The notes under the pieces are model-generated. The model was not told the origin of the DNA. It worked only from the letters and a program-made list of their open reading frames with translations, and did not search any database. The position numbers were made by a program, and so were the translations under genes. From Chamaecyparis obtusa (lineage: Eukaryota > Streptophyta > Pinopsida > Cupressales > Cupressaceae), in contig BSBK01005147.1 of NCBI GenBank assembly GCA_027943335.1, forward strand, positions 124,001 to 188,000: 64,000 bases of DNA. The letters run 5' to 3'. Each line of letters begins with the position of its first letter. Position 1 is the first letter of the stretch. Below, one piece after another: positions 33,582 to 44,696 of this stretch.

Positions 33582-34522
33582 TGTGTACTCTAAATAGTGC
33601 ACTTCTCTAAATCATTGCTTCCAAGAAATTCCATGGATTGGAAACTTTGAGAAATCGATTTAGAGCTCCCTAGGCATGGAGTCACAAGGATAGTTTGAAT
33701 ATTGCTCTTAGCTAGAGCTAGTTAAGCCTATAACCTTGCTAGTAAACCATGCAATGGAAGATTCAAATGAAGACAAGGGCAAAAATGCCAATATCCCCAA
33801 GAATCAAATATAAATGCAAATGCAATGCAACTATGCTAGAAATGAGAATGCAAACTAAGCTATGAAAATGAAAGAACAAGTATTACAAAGCCTCCTAGTT
33901 AAGCTAGATGAACTAATCTAAAGCATAAAGGAAACTAAGCTAAGTATGAAGCTATGAATGCCATGATAATGCAAGAAATGAAACTATGATAACATGTAGA
34001 TGCAAAAGCCAAGAATGCTCCAAATCTTCAAAAAGCTCCAAAGTGACCTAGAAAACCTGCAGCATAACATTAGCATAAAAAGTTGGGGATCTAGAATGAA
34101 GAAGAGAGCTCTCCTTTTATAAGAAATGAGGAGGAATGGACCATGAAGATTAAGAGGCAAAAGATTTAATCAATGGTGGAGCATCAAAGAAGAGCAATCC
34201 ATGTGCACAAATGTCCTCCAATGAGAAAATAAGAGTTGACTTTTGTGTCCATATGAGACAAAAAGTGCTTTTCTTCTTTTAATAAAATAAGAATAATGCT
34301 TTATTTGTGCAACTTAGGATAAGAGGAAAAGTGGGGGCTTTTTATTTATTAAAAGGGGAGGAAATTCCTTTTAAATAAATAAGGACTTTAAGATAAAATG
34401 GTTAGCCCAAGGCAAATAATAAAAAATGATAGAACTAAGATTTGATCAAGAATAAGCAATTGATGATTTTAGCAAATAATGCTAGAAAGGGTCTAATAGT
34501 CTAGATAGTGCACACCTAAAAA
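33582..34522 (-). repeat. 5' LTR of E with rearranged outer end
   Basis: Collinear with 25500-26392 until about 34506. The last 20 bases of the left copy (ACCATTTCTAGGTGTATACA) reappear here at 34507-34526 as an imperfect reverse complement, so the terminus seems inverted or rebuilt. A plain 14-bp deletion ending GTGCACA at 34514 is the alternative. Confidence 0.75.
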
Positions 34523-34550
34523 TGGTTGTAGAATCAGGGATGCCTTCACA

Positions 34551-34709
34551 AATGTGTTGTAGAATCAAGGATGCCTTCACAAATGCATGGATCTACACTT
34601 TCTAATCCTAGATATTGAGTGAACATATGCTTGTGGATCTTCTTGCTAGCTTGAAAATTCATCTACTTGGTCATCATGAGAGAGAAACTTGCATCAACTG
34701 GGGAATATT
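34551..34709. repeat. 159-bp direct repeat flanking E, right copy, preceded by a 30-bp partial copy
   Basis: Matches 25341-25499. A further partial copy (34521-34550, same start word, one or two changes) precedes it, so the first 30 bases occur twice in tandem here. Confidence 0.85.
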
Positions 34710-35215
34710 AACTTTTCTTGAATATATCTTGAAGATATGGAGACTTGGATATCTTTAATAGATGCTTGCCTTCAAATCTTGAATCCAAATCCTCAATAAT
34801 CTTGATTGCATAATTTGAATGCTTGAACTTTCTCTTGAAAGATATGTTTCACATGCATTCTTATTATGGATGTCAAAATGAGAGGCCTTGATGTCCTTTT
34901 ATACTCATATCAAGATTCAATATTGTCAGGTCGACCATAAATAAATATTGGTATGAAAAACCTTTGCATTGGGCCTAGAGCCCACTTAAATGTAATGCAC
35001 AAGGACAAGGTCGACTTAGTTTGACCGAGTCCCAAGATTGTTAATTTTGAAGTGGATCTGGATCTTGGGAAGTGTGAAAAGTTTTGGGGAGAGAAAATGA
35101 AATATGTAGTAGATCAAGCATAAAGACATCTAGATCTTAAAATCACTAAAATGGGATCTAGTAGGTCCTAAAGCCACCAATAATGGGTGCTAACTTCTTA
35201 GGATGATACAATACT

Positions 35216-37643
35216 ATATGTTTTCATTTCTTCATTGTGGTCAATAAAGGAAATCTTGGTATCTTGTGAAGTTGTGATGGATTAAAGGGTGTTAATGCAA
35301 TTGTTGTTCACAACTTTTCCACCACTCATGTGGGTCCTCAATTTGACCTATGATGCTACAAAAATTTGAAATGTTTCCTAGAGTTAGAAAATGATGGTAG
35401 GGTGTCATGTATCCACATGATCACAAGGTCCAATAACTATGTCAGAGGTTCTTGTGGATCTAATTTGTCTTGAAACATGTATCCCAAATGAAGGTGAGAG
35501 GAAAGGGAAAGAGGTGATAGGTAGGATTTAGGAAATGGTGCGGCATTTGATGGAAAATTGCATGGATCTGATAATAAATATAGGAAAGGAAATCATTTGC
35601 TTTGTCATCAAAGTTTTTTGAGTGTCCCGGTAAATTTGTTATGATCAAGAAAAAGCCAATGCAAGAGATCTCACAACTGTTGGGTTTAGTACATAATATC
35701 AAGGTCTTCTAAGAGGGAAGATTTGTTCTTGACTCATTTTTATGTAGAAGAGTCTTGTATACATGAATTAGTAATAAGATTTAATAAATTCAAATGTACA
35801 AATTTGACAATTAGCTACTACGATTTCACCATGTGAGAAATGTGAGTTGTACCTTAGAGTTGTAAAGAGATAAATACATCCTCTAGAGTTGATCGCCTGT
35901 GTTGAAAGGAATTGTTTCTTTGTTTGAAAAGGCTAAGGATGAATTGTATGGAGGGTGCAAATGAATTATGGTGTAAGGAGAAGTCATTGTAGAGAACTAT
36001 GTTATAGGAAACATATAGAGACTATGGAAGAGAGAAGATTGATGTTCCATCTTGTAGTCAGAGGGATTTTAAAATTTCCATAGGAAGCCAGAGGGGCATT
36101 AAAATTATTGAGTTTAGCTATGAGTTTTTACCATGGTTTATAAATAATTCCAATATCTCTAGCTATCTCTCTAATTCTTTCTAATAGGGGGGATGTAGAG
36201 TGAAATCAGGATTTTGGCACAGGAGGTGGGGTTCTAGAGTCATCCATTTCCCCTTGAACAAAAGTCTCAAAGTTATCTCCTACAAGGATATATGATGATA
36301 ATCTTGCATCTTATTTTTCTCTAGAAAAATATTCACCTTTGCATGATAGTGGCAAGGCTCACAAGCCTAGTTGGTTCTCTAGAAGCACTTTGGCCTTGGC
36401 ACGAAAGCTCCCTCATATACTTGTTGGAAGTAGTTTAATTTCAAGCCAAAATTGGAGGCAACAAATAATTGCTAGGAGAATATTATTTGTAACCAATAAG
36501 TGTCAGGTGGAAATGAATTATTTGTGAATGGCATGTAGCTTGTTGCAATCCTTGCAGTTATAAAAGGAATACCAAGATCATGTTTAGTGGTTTTAAAAAA
36601 TGTCTTCAGCCATGTAAATAAGAATATTGTTTGTTTTAAGTGCAAATAGGATTTGTTTAGTGTAATAGTTTGATTTCTATGAGAAGGAGTTATCTAGTTA
36701 GTGTAGTTATATGCTACTATCATAAAATTATTTTCATATTTGTATTTATAATTATGCATATTCAATATCAAGGATAAATGAGTCTATCTTTATAGTTATC
36801 TCTATAATTGTAATGTTTGTTCATGGGTCTCTTTCAAGGAAAGAGTTAAATGCTTTGGACGGATATTTATGGTCTTGAATACATAATCTAGGTTTTGTGC
36901 AATGGTAGCACAATTGCCATGAAGTTGTCTCTATTATTGTACGATTTTGATCAAATTAATTTAATTTACTCATAGTTTTTGAGTTTGTCATTGCATCCTT
37001 AATTGTAACTGTGTTATGTGGTCATTGGTCTCTTTAAAGTGAGGTTTTAATCTCTTTGATTAGACAACTATGATCTAAGATGGATTTGTAAGAATGATTT
37101 AGTGATAACTTGAGAGGGGTTGTTAATGTGAGACATTAACATGTTTCAAACCCACAGGTTAAAGTCTAATTTACTGGTGGAATCTCTTTTATAATTTCAT
37201 GTTTGGCTCTATGGCCCATGATAGGACACCGATCTATGAGGATCTTGAAGTATTTTTAGAAATAAATACCAAATTAAATCATTTTAATTATTGTCTTAGG
37301 AGTAGAGTTATGTTAGAATTATTTCTCAGTGATTTTCAAGGCTGTAATTGGATCATGATTTGAAGTGATGAAATCTAAATACTCATTATGTTGTATCTGA
37401 TAATTATCCACTATTCGAGGTTTATACTTGTTATTCAGAGTGTGTTTATCATGCATACATATTTGATAATAGGAATACCCTCCTAAGTTAGTGGATCTCT
37501 AAGTGAAGAAGGATTTATGCCTTGAACTAATGTTTCATTTTGTTGTCTTCAATCTATGGATAGGGTTGGCTATGTTGTCTAAAGTTTTAAACCCTATAAT
37601 CTGGGTCTTTTAGTTTCACTTAGGATTGGAGGTAGAAAAAAAA
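35216..37643. other. Unassigned region right of B
   Basis: About 2.4 kb with no recognisable domain in any frame. Loosely repeated phrases ('gtctcttt..a..ga..ttaaat') occur near 36830 and 37030. It could be decayed downstream sequence of element G, but no RT motif is visible. Confidence 0.4.
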
Positions 37644-38472
37644 TTACAAATAGATATGTGGGTCTATTTCATAAGGATGGGCTATCAAATCGGGAAAAAA
37701 ATTTATTTGGACAGTAGGTACTTGAGGTTCATGGGGTATCTCATTCATAGTCATTGGAATTAGTCTTGTAGTAGTACTCCTCATATGTATCAACTTCATT
37801 AAAGGCACACACATCATCTTGGTGAGGCAACTGAGTATTTGGGGTACTTTCCTCAAGTGGTTGGTATCCTTGACCTTGAAATTTAGGATTACCTTTGGGA
37901 AATGTTGGTTCTAATACTCCTTAATTCTATTTTTTAAGTCCACTGCATCCATTGTACCTTGTTCTCTACATGATGGTGTACCCTCTTCCATATTTATGGA
38001 TAGGAAGTGCTATAGGAAGGGGTTCTTCACTTTTGTAAATTCAATTGGATATGTCTTCTTCTATATACTCTTCGTATAGGTCCCCCCATTTTGTGAACAT
38101 GTTTGGTGGTTCATATTGAATATATGCTTTCTACTTTCTCTTGAGGGGTTGTATGATTTTTTCATAGGTTCTCGATGGGATGGGAAATTTTCCTACACAA
38201 AGGGAATTTGCATATGTATACTCTCTACAACCCTTATCATGAACCATAATCTTGAGCTTGGACATTGATGGGGTAATGGATTTGGACATTCTGGATGTAT
38301 CAAGATACTTAGAAGATGAGAGGTTTCATGTTGCTTGGTTAATAGGGACTTGATTTGTAGTGGATCCCTTGAGATTAATACAATATAGAAATGGGTCTCT
38401 ATCATCTAGAATGGTAATATATATTCCATTATAAGGGAATTTAAGGCATTGGTGATATATGGAGGGCATGAT

Positions 38473-38780
38473 CTACATGGCATAGATCCAAGGTCTTCCA
38501 AGAAGCATGTTATATTCGAGCTTAAGATCCAAGACTTGGAAAGTAGCCTCATGAATAGTTGGTCCTATCCTGAGATGTACTGTAATGATGCCCTTGGAAG
38601 GACATTGTGTATCATCATATGCTCTAATAATAATTTCTTGGTGAGGTCTACACAACTCTCAAAGTATCCTAGTGTTTGAACTAATTTTAGAGTAAAAATA
38701 TTAAGACTAGCTCCACCATCTACCTGCACTCTTTTGATTTTATGTAGGTGGACATATACTTCAAGGTAAATGGTAGACAT
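38473..38780 (-). pseudogene. G aspartic protease (Ty3/Gypsy retropepsin), frameshifted
   Basis: Segment 38780-38565 carries VQVDGGASLNIFTL, the active-site region in its usual plant Gypsy DGG form. The overlapping segment 38655-38473 in another frame carries KGIITVHLRIGP and YNMLLGRPWIYAM, the C-terminal retropepsin signature. The two halves are joined by a one-base shift. Downstream, 38405-37644 holds degenerate linker-like sequence, but I cannot find RT. It would process the gag-pol polyprotein in an active element. Confidence 0.8.
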
Positions 38781-38939
38781 ATACCTTTATGTATTGGTGA
38801 ATAGATACTTCAAGGTATATGTCCACCATTCAACTTAAGGTATATGGTAGACATATACCTTGAGGTGGACATATAATTTGAGGTATTGGTGTTGGGTGTC
38901 CCTTGAAGATGTAACACCGGTCGTGCTTTGTTGACAACT

Positions 38940-40745
38940 TCAGCATCAACTACACCATGATTAGTGAAATTATTATTTTTGGTCTAATATTATTTTTGGT
39001 AAGATGAATTATTATTGGTCTCTTTATTATTCTTGATTATACCTTTTAGTGTGAGGTATCTCTCTATTTTTAGAACCTTTTCAACAAGATCTTCAAAAGT
39101 GTCAATGCATTGGGAGTATAGAGAGCACATCATGTCAAGTTGTCAACTCTTAGTAAACATCACGATCTTATCTTTCTCTAGGATGTGAAATAGGGATTTT
39201 GAAGCCACGTTCCTCCAATGTTGCAAGAAGGAAGATAAAATTTTACAAGTTTTCCATTTCGTATTGCAAAGACCCATGATTGTTACCTCATTGACAATGT
39301 CATGAGTGTAATGGGAAATGAAATTCTCTATTAATTCATTCCAAGATCTTATGCCTAGATGTAGGCATGAGCATCATTCCATAGCTGGCCCACTAAGATT
39401 TCATAGAAACAATATCATTAAATAGGTGTCATTATGGGCCACATCTATGCATGCTACAAAGAATTCTGTAATATGGTCTCTTAGGTCATATTTTTCCTTA
39501 TATTTGTTAAATTTTGACATCTTAATATTAGGAGGAAAAAGTGACATGTATAACAACTTGAAAAATGTGTAGGGTCATAAGCCTTCTAGTGAGTATGTTG
39601 TCTTAGGGGCACTAGTTTGAAGGTTAGTCATATGTTGTTAAAGGTTCTATACTTGTTGTGCTAGTATCTCAGCGGGTGTAAGTGGGACATGTGTACCAAA
39701 TCCAAAATTTGGGTCTATAAAAGGATTACCACTATGATAGGAAGGTGTCTGGTTGTATGTATATGTCACTTGATGTGTGGGGTTTTTGTTGGAAGTGGGT
39801 GCATAAGATACTGCTACAACTTGAGGTGGTATAAAATAGTTGAATGTTGGATTCACCGACGCAAAAATATTTGTTCTAGCATTATGTCCACTAGGATTTG
39901 TTGACACCCCTTGCTAGCTAGGATTTTGACTATTTGATTGTTGACAAGGAGGAGCTTATTGGTGTGTGATACATGGACGTTAGTTTTGAGGTTCCCCTTG
40001 TAGGATGATAGTGTGACTATTTTGGTTTGTATTAGCATCTTGAGAGATCATGTTGGTTTCAATACTTGTGGATCCCAATGGATTGGATTTGCTCATTTGA
40101 TTTGTTGTTTCCATGGTTTTAGTGGTACTTGTCATTGTAGATTGAGGATTGAAACTCATGTTATATTGTGTTATGGTTGAGGATACATTAGCACATGTGT
40201 TGGTACTTGTTGACATTGGACTACTAGAAAATAATGGGTTGTTATATTGAGTTCCAAATGATGACGTGGAGGTTGTAATATTATAGAATTATGGGGCACA
40301 CTGTTATAGGTCATGCTTGAAGATATTTGATAATATGTAGTTTCATGAGTAGCCCAAATTTAGTGTGTTTGAATTTGTGTCACTTGTTCTACAATAGTGG
40401 AAATATCAAATCTTGTGGGCAATTTTGCTTTGTTTTGTGCAAGAAAGTAGAAATATCTATTAGGATCGATAGAAAATAACTTATCCATCACAACCACGAT
40501 TCTAATGTCTTATAGTTCATGTTAAAACTCTTCTTGGGTATATTCTTCTCAAATGTTTTCAATTGAAAATTCATCACCCAGAGGAAGTAAAGGTAGTAAA
40601 TTTTATCTTCCTCTATGGGAATGACTTGAGGTACCTAGTGTGTTAAATTCCATGGATGAAAATTCTATGTTTCTAGTTGGGTTAAAGTTAGGGTCACTAT
40701 TGGGATCCATTTGACCTTTGTTCTTTTGGAATCGTGTGGTTGGCA
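38940..40745 (-). pseudogene. G gag (Retrotrans_gag type)
   Basis: Begins at an ATG near 40745 (MPTTRFQKNKGQ, then NPTRNIEFSS). A Thr/Ser/Asn-rich region follows (40216-39647). The capsid-like core is recognisable on the minus strand from about 39540 to 39100: KYKEKYDLRDHITEF, NLSGPAME and GIRSWNELIENFISHYTHD at 39358-39299. The order gag, then DGG protease, is standard. Several stops and shifts interrupt it. The N-terminal part is only loosely similar to the B/F gag, so this is a separate lineage. Confidence 0.75.
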
Positions 40746-40800
40746 TATGAAAATACAAGAATGGTCCTAAAGAATCTAGCCTAGAAATGACACCATGGTT

Positions 40801-40836
40801 TTTTTCTTTTTTTTTTTTGGGGGGGGGGGGGGGGAA
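40801..40836. repeat. Poly-T/poly-G homopolymer tracts
   Basis: A T-rich run followed by about 16 G. A second T/G run lies at 40917-40938. Such tracts are error-prone in sequencing, so lengths may be inexact. Confidence 0.8.
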
Positions 40837-41029
40837 TGTGACTGAGGTGAATGTAATATGAAAAAAAGGAAAATGACAATTATGATGACTAGGTAAGACA
40901 CCATTTATTTTTATTTTTATTTTTTTTGGGGGGGGGGATTTTGAATTTTGGGAATGTAAATGTACATTAAGAAAAAGAGGGAGCACGATATATAAGGGAT
41001 TTGTCCACCTTTTCCTATTACACAATCAA

Positions 41030-42319
41030 AAGGAAGATGACCCAATAGGCTCAAGTAGGACTTGAGCTTGAGAGCTAGGTGAGTGCAATGATACTTCATG
41101 ATAATTATTAAGAATGAATTTAGGGAAAATGATGTAATCATGTAAGATAAAGACTAAAATAAGCGAAATTAAGCAATTTTGGGAAAGAGAGATTGACAAA
41201 AAATAAATAGAAAGATACAATGACTTGAAATACAAACTTGAAAGAAGCACTAACTTGTAATCTAAATATAAGGCAAATTTACTAGGCACAAAATGCTTTG
41301 AGATTTTTTTCCTGGGAATAAGAAGCCTAGGGTGTGTTGTTCCCAAGAGTTTTATCCAAAAATTTGATGGTCAATCTTGAAGATTAAAAAAATTGGATTA
41401 TTTTCTTGACAAATAATCCACCTGTACCTGCACACACAAAAAAATCAAAAGGCTATAGATATGGGTTTGCCTTGGTCAAACTGTTGTTTAGGAATGAACT
41501 TGTAAAATGAACTAAAATTACATAAAGGAAAGTAAATATGAAGGTAAATACTAGATCTACCTTTCCAATACCTTAATGAATGGATATTGATCACACATGT
41601 TCATGAAGATGTTCAAGTCATAGTTTTTTACCTTGGAATGTAGAAAGGAATCAAGGATGCCTTCACAAATGCATGGATCTATGAATACCACTCCTAGATC
41701 TTTAATATTGTTATGCTTGATTGAACACCTGTTATGGAATAAGAATACATAAGGATAGATAAAGAATCTTCTTTCTTGATTGAGAGCTCCTCTACTTGGC
41801 CATAATAGGAGAGAAGCTTGCTACAATGGAAAATATTATTTTCAAAATGCCTTAGATGCTTGGAGAGATGCTATATCTTGGATGCTTTCCTTCAAATCTT
41901 GAATTCACTTGATTAATTGATTGCTTCTTGAATATGGTTATTATTAGTCACCAAAATGAGGATAAATATGGTGTTTAAATAAATCTCACACATTTTGGGA
42001 TTCAAAATTAAACTAGGCCAACCACATGATCTAATTTCCCATTGAAACATTGCAATAGGGCTCCGGTTAAAATTTGGGCTCAAACTTAAGGGGACAAAAC
42101 TCCCTAGGCATTTTGTTCCCAAGAACATAAAGACCTTGGTGTTATGTACCTAGGAAAAAGCACCATAATTTAAATGGGAAGCTAAGAAGATAGGGTAGAT
42201 GCCAAATCAGGGGGAGATAGGTAGATGGATCAAGCATAACAAACATGAAATCTCAAACTCACCAAAATGAGACCTAACTAAGCATCCAATTATGGGTGCT
42301 AACTTTTTAGGATGGTACA
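41030..42319 (-). repeat. LTR related to the B/F LTRs (G LTR or solo LTR)
   Basis: Right edge ...AGGATGGTACA at 42319 resembles the F LTR start on the minus strand (TACCATC). Internal blocks match B and F: 'ccttggtcaa', 'aatcaaggatgccttcacaaatgcatggatct', and the 'tccttgaat/cttgaatg' region. The left edge is uncertain. It could be the 5' LTR of G, whose gag begins just left, but similar tandem repeats lie on both sides (about 40835 and 42320-42590), which would also fit a solo LTR. No clear target duplication was found. Confidence 0.55.
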
Positions 42320-42590
42320 ATGACTAATGTAAATGCAATATGAAAAAAAATGATGATTATGATGACTAGGCATGACACTAATATTTTTGGGATTTTTTAT
42401 TTTTTGGGAATGTGACTAAAGTAAATGCAATATGCAAAAAAGGAAAATGACAATTATTACGATTAGGTATCACACTTTTTTTTTTTGGAATTTTTTTATT
42501 TTTGAGAATGTGACTAAGGTAAATGCAATATGAAAAAAGGTCTAATGATGCTTAAGATGACTAGGTATGACGCTAAAATGGATGCAAAAA
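42320..42590. repeat. Tandem degenerate repeats of about 90 bp
   Basis: At least three copies of a unit with 'aatgtgactaaggtaaatgcaatatgaaaaaa', then 'gatgactaggtatgacac', then a T run. A further copy at about 40835-40910 lies on the other side of the LTR. Confidence 0.75.
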
Positions 42591-43145
42591 GGTAAAGTAA
42601 TGATTAAAGTATAAACCAAGAGACCCTAAGGATTTTTTTTGGGAAATTTAAAGAATAAAACTTTAGGAGGAAACATAAGTATTTGAAAGAACTTTCTTGA
42701 CCTCCAAGGTGTGACAAAAGTGATGAATTGACAAAGTTTTATTTATGACAAAAAGGATAATAGGATTTAAGGAGGTCAAAATTATTCCAACAATAAATAT
42801 GGAAGGATCCAAAAGATGTACTCTCTAGTTTTAAATAGGTGACCCTAAAGATAAAATGTCCAACCCTAAGATTTTGTGATTTTTTGAGGGATTTTTGGAA
42901 TATGCAAGGTAAACTTTGTGATGTATGCAAAAAGGAAACCCTATGATTAAGTATGTAAAAAGGAAACCCTAAAAGGATATGATATACAACAAGGAATCCT
43001 AATGATAAATGCAAAGGGAATCATAAAGGTGTGCAAAAGGAAAAAAAGGAAAATTTTCAAACAAGGAAAATCTATGGATCTAAGATATGACCTAATGATA
43101 AGGAATAATGAAAGATGGAAACCTAAAGTGAAAACCCTAAAAAAT
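42591..43145. other. Unassigned sequence left of F
   Basis: Rich in 'ggaaaccctaa' words (about 42940-43140), otherwise featureless. It ends in the GTATG duplication of F. The same locus resumes at 50903. Confidence 0.4.
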
Positions 43146-43150
43146 GTATG

Positions 43151-44680
43151 TGTTTAGGTGTGAAATGGATACTAATGAATCTAAAAATATGAACTATGTG
43201 AGATGAGTTCATTAATTAGACATTACAACACTAAACATTCAAAATACAAGAGAAAGAGGGGCTTCCAAACATGACTCTCAATATAACCAAAGTTAGACTA
43301 GTAAAACCCAAGAAGATGAAGGGATGTCAATGATAAACCCAAATTATATCAAGGAAGTACACAAGCAAGTCCTCTTTCATGTGCAATGTAGGATTTGATT
43401 AAAGATGTATAAATGCAAATGTGAAATTGAACCAATTGATTTAATGAGAAAAGGAAGATAGATCTAGATGCTAAGTGTATGCAATCAACCCAATTAAGAT
43501 ATGAAAATAGGTATAGACTAAGAAGTGAAATGAATGATAGAGTACTTACCTTGAAATGTGTAGAAGAATATGTTTTTTTTCTCTAAAAACTATAGATATG
43601 AACCTATGACAAAACTTCCAACTACAGATTTGTGATCACAATAGAAAACCCAAAAAATGTTGCTTTTCTCAGACCTCCAGGAATAGGTCGACCTAGTGCA
43701 ACATGTTCTGGACACTTTGCATGAATTCACCATGTTCCCAGGACACTACAGAAAATTCAACCTAACTTCTTAGAAAATTTCTCAACAAGTAGTTTCTAGA
43801 TCTGTGGTTGTAATTTTGATATCCTACTCCTGCACAAAGAAAAGCTTGTTTTGGGGTTTGGGTGTATGAGGGCTTGCCTTGGTCAAGCCCTAGATTGAGG
43901 AATCAACCTTGAAATTAAAATTTAAATATGTAAATAAAATCATACAAATGTAAATATTCACCTTGCTTGTAGAAACCCTTTTCAATAAGGATTTTGTAAT
44001 TCTCGTATGTTGTAGATGTTGAATTTGCAATGACAGATGTAGAAAATCTCCGCAAATGCAATGGATCTACCAAAACCACATCATGGAGCCATGGATGTAA
44101 ATATGAATCAATGAAGAATATGATTAATGCATCAATGTACATCTACTCCCTTGATGGCCAACAAAATGCTAGACCTTGAAGAGGAAAATCTCACGAAGGA
44201 TCCTTGAATCTTGAATGCTTGATGAATACTTAAATGCTTCAACTTGCTCACATGATTTCTTGATCTCTAATGGATGTTAAATGGATGATATATATGTCAA
44301 TATAAAGTTCATGGATTCTAAAATGAGGTGCCTAGGCTTCCTATTATAGTAATTTTTAGGCGGGAAAACAAAGCAAGTCGACAAGGTCACACGATTTTAC
44401 AATTTAATTCCCTGAGACAACATTGGCCCCAAGATTTAAAATCCTTGGGGAACAAGTCAACCTGGTAGACATATTATAGAATAGGTCAAATTTTTCTAGG
44501 TTTGGCCCACAAGGAGCCATCCCTGAGGTCTCGGAGATTGTACAACTGAAAATGGAAGATATGGGATAGAACAAGAGAAAAGGGGGATCAAGCACAAATA
44601 CATCCATCGTTCATAAAGTCGGTAAAGGATGGGAGATAAAAGGTCTTAAATAATGAGTGCATCCATTTTAAGATGGTAAA
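43151..44680 (-). repeat. 3' LTR of F
   Basis: Starts TGTTTAGGTGTG at 43151. The right end is ...GATGGTAAA, apparently a mutated ...GGTACA. Adjacent to the polypurine tract. Confidence 0.92.
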
Positions 44681-44696
44681 TTTAGCACCCACTTTA
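44681..44696 (-). promoter_or_regulatory. Polypurine tract of F
   Basis: On the minus strand TAAAGTGGGTGCTAAA directly before the LTR, near-identical to that of B. Confidence 0.85.

Larger units (their letters stand above)
25500..34522 (-). mobile_element. Element E: non-autonomous LTR retrotransposon in the B 5' LTR
   Basis: Minus-strand element. 5' LTR at right (33582 to about 34522), primer-binding site 33560-33577, leader 31486-33559, one 815-codon ORF 31485-29038, non-coding 26406-29037, polypurine tract 26393-26405, 3' LTR 25500-26392. It has no gag knuckle, protease, RT or integrase. The left terminus TGTACACAC is clean. The right terminus is rearranged and lacks the expected 5-bp duplication; instead 159 bp of target is duplicated. 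Its interior is homologous to element D. Confidence 0.88.
807..35210 (-). mobile_element. Element B: Ty3/Gypsy-type LTR retrotransposon, gag-pro only, host of nested insertions
   Basis: Both outer ends are inverted TGTATCAT/ATGATACA LTR termini, at 807 and 35210. They are flanked by identical 5-bp repeats ATACT at 802-806 and 35211-35215, the usual integrase target duplication. The element reads on the minus strand: 5' LTR at right (24494-35210, split by element E), primer-binding-like site 24473-24490, gag/protease-like ORFs 24177-21144, polypurine tract 19855-19870, 3' LTR at left (807-19854, split by C, D and the LINE). With nested DNA removed, the LTRs are about 1.54 and 1.51 kb and the internal part about 4.6 kb. 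No RT, RNase H or integrase is visible, so B is non-autonomous. It resembles the TR-GAG class described in plants. Confidence 0.9.
24494..35210 (-). repeat. 5' LTR of element B (interrupted by E)
   Basis: Outer parts 24494-25499 and 34710-35210 together (1,507 bp) match the left LTR. The right end ...GATGATACA at 35210 is followed by the ATACT duplication. A TATA-like box AGTATAAAAGG on the minus strand lies at 34905-34895, identical to that in the F LTR. Confidence 0.9.

Noticed and set aside
35216..37643. RT and RNase H of element G downstream of its protease
   Set aside because: No RT motif could be found in any minus-strand frame; G appears truncated after the protease.
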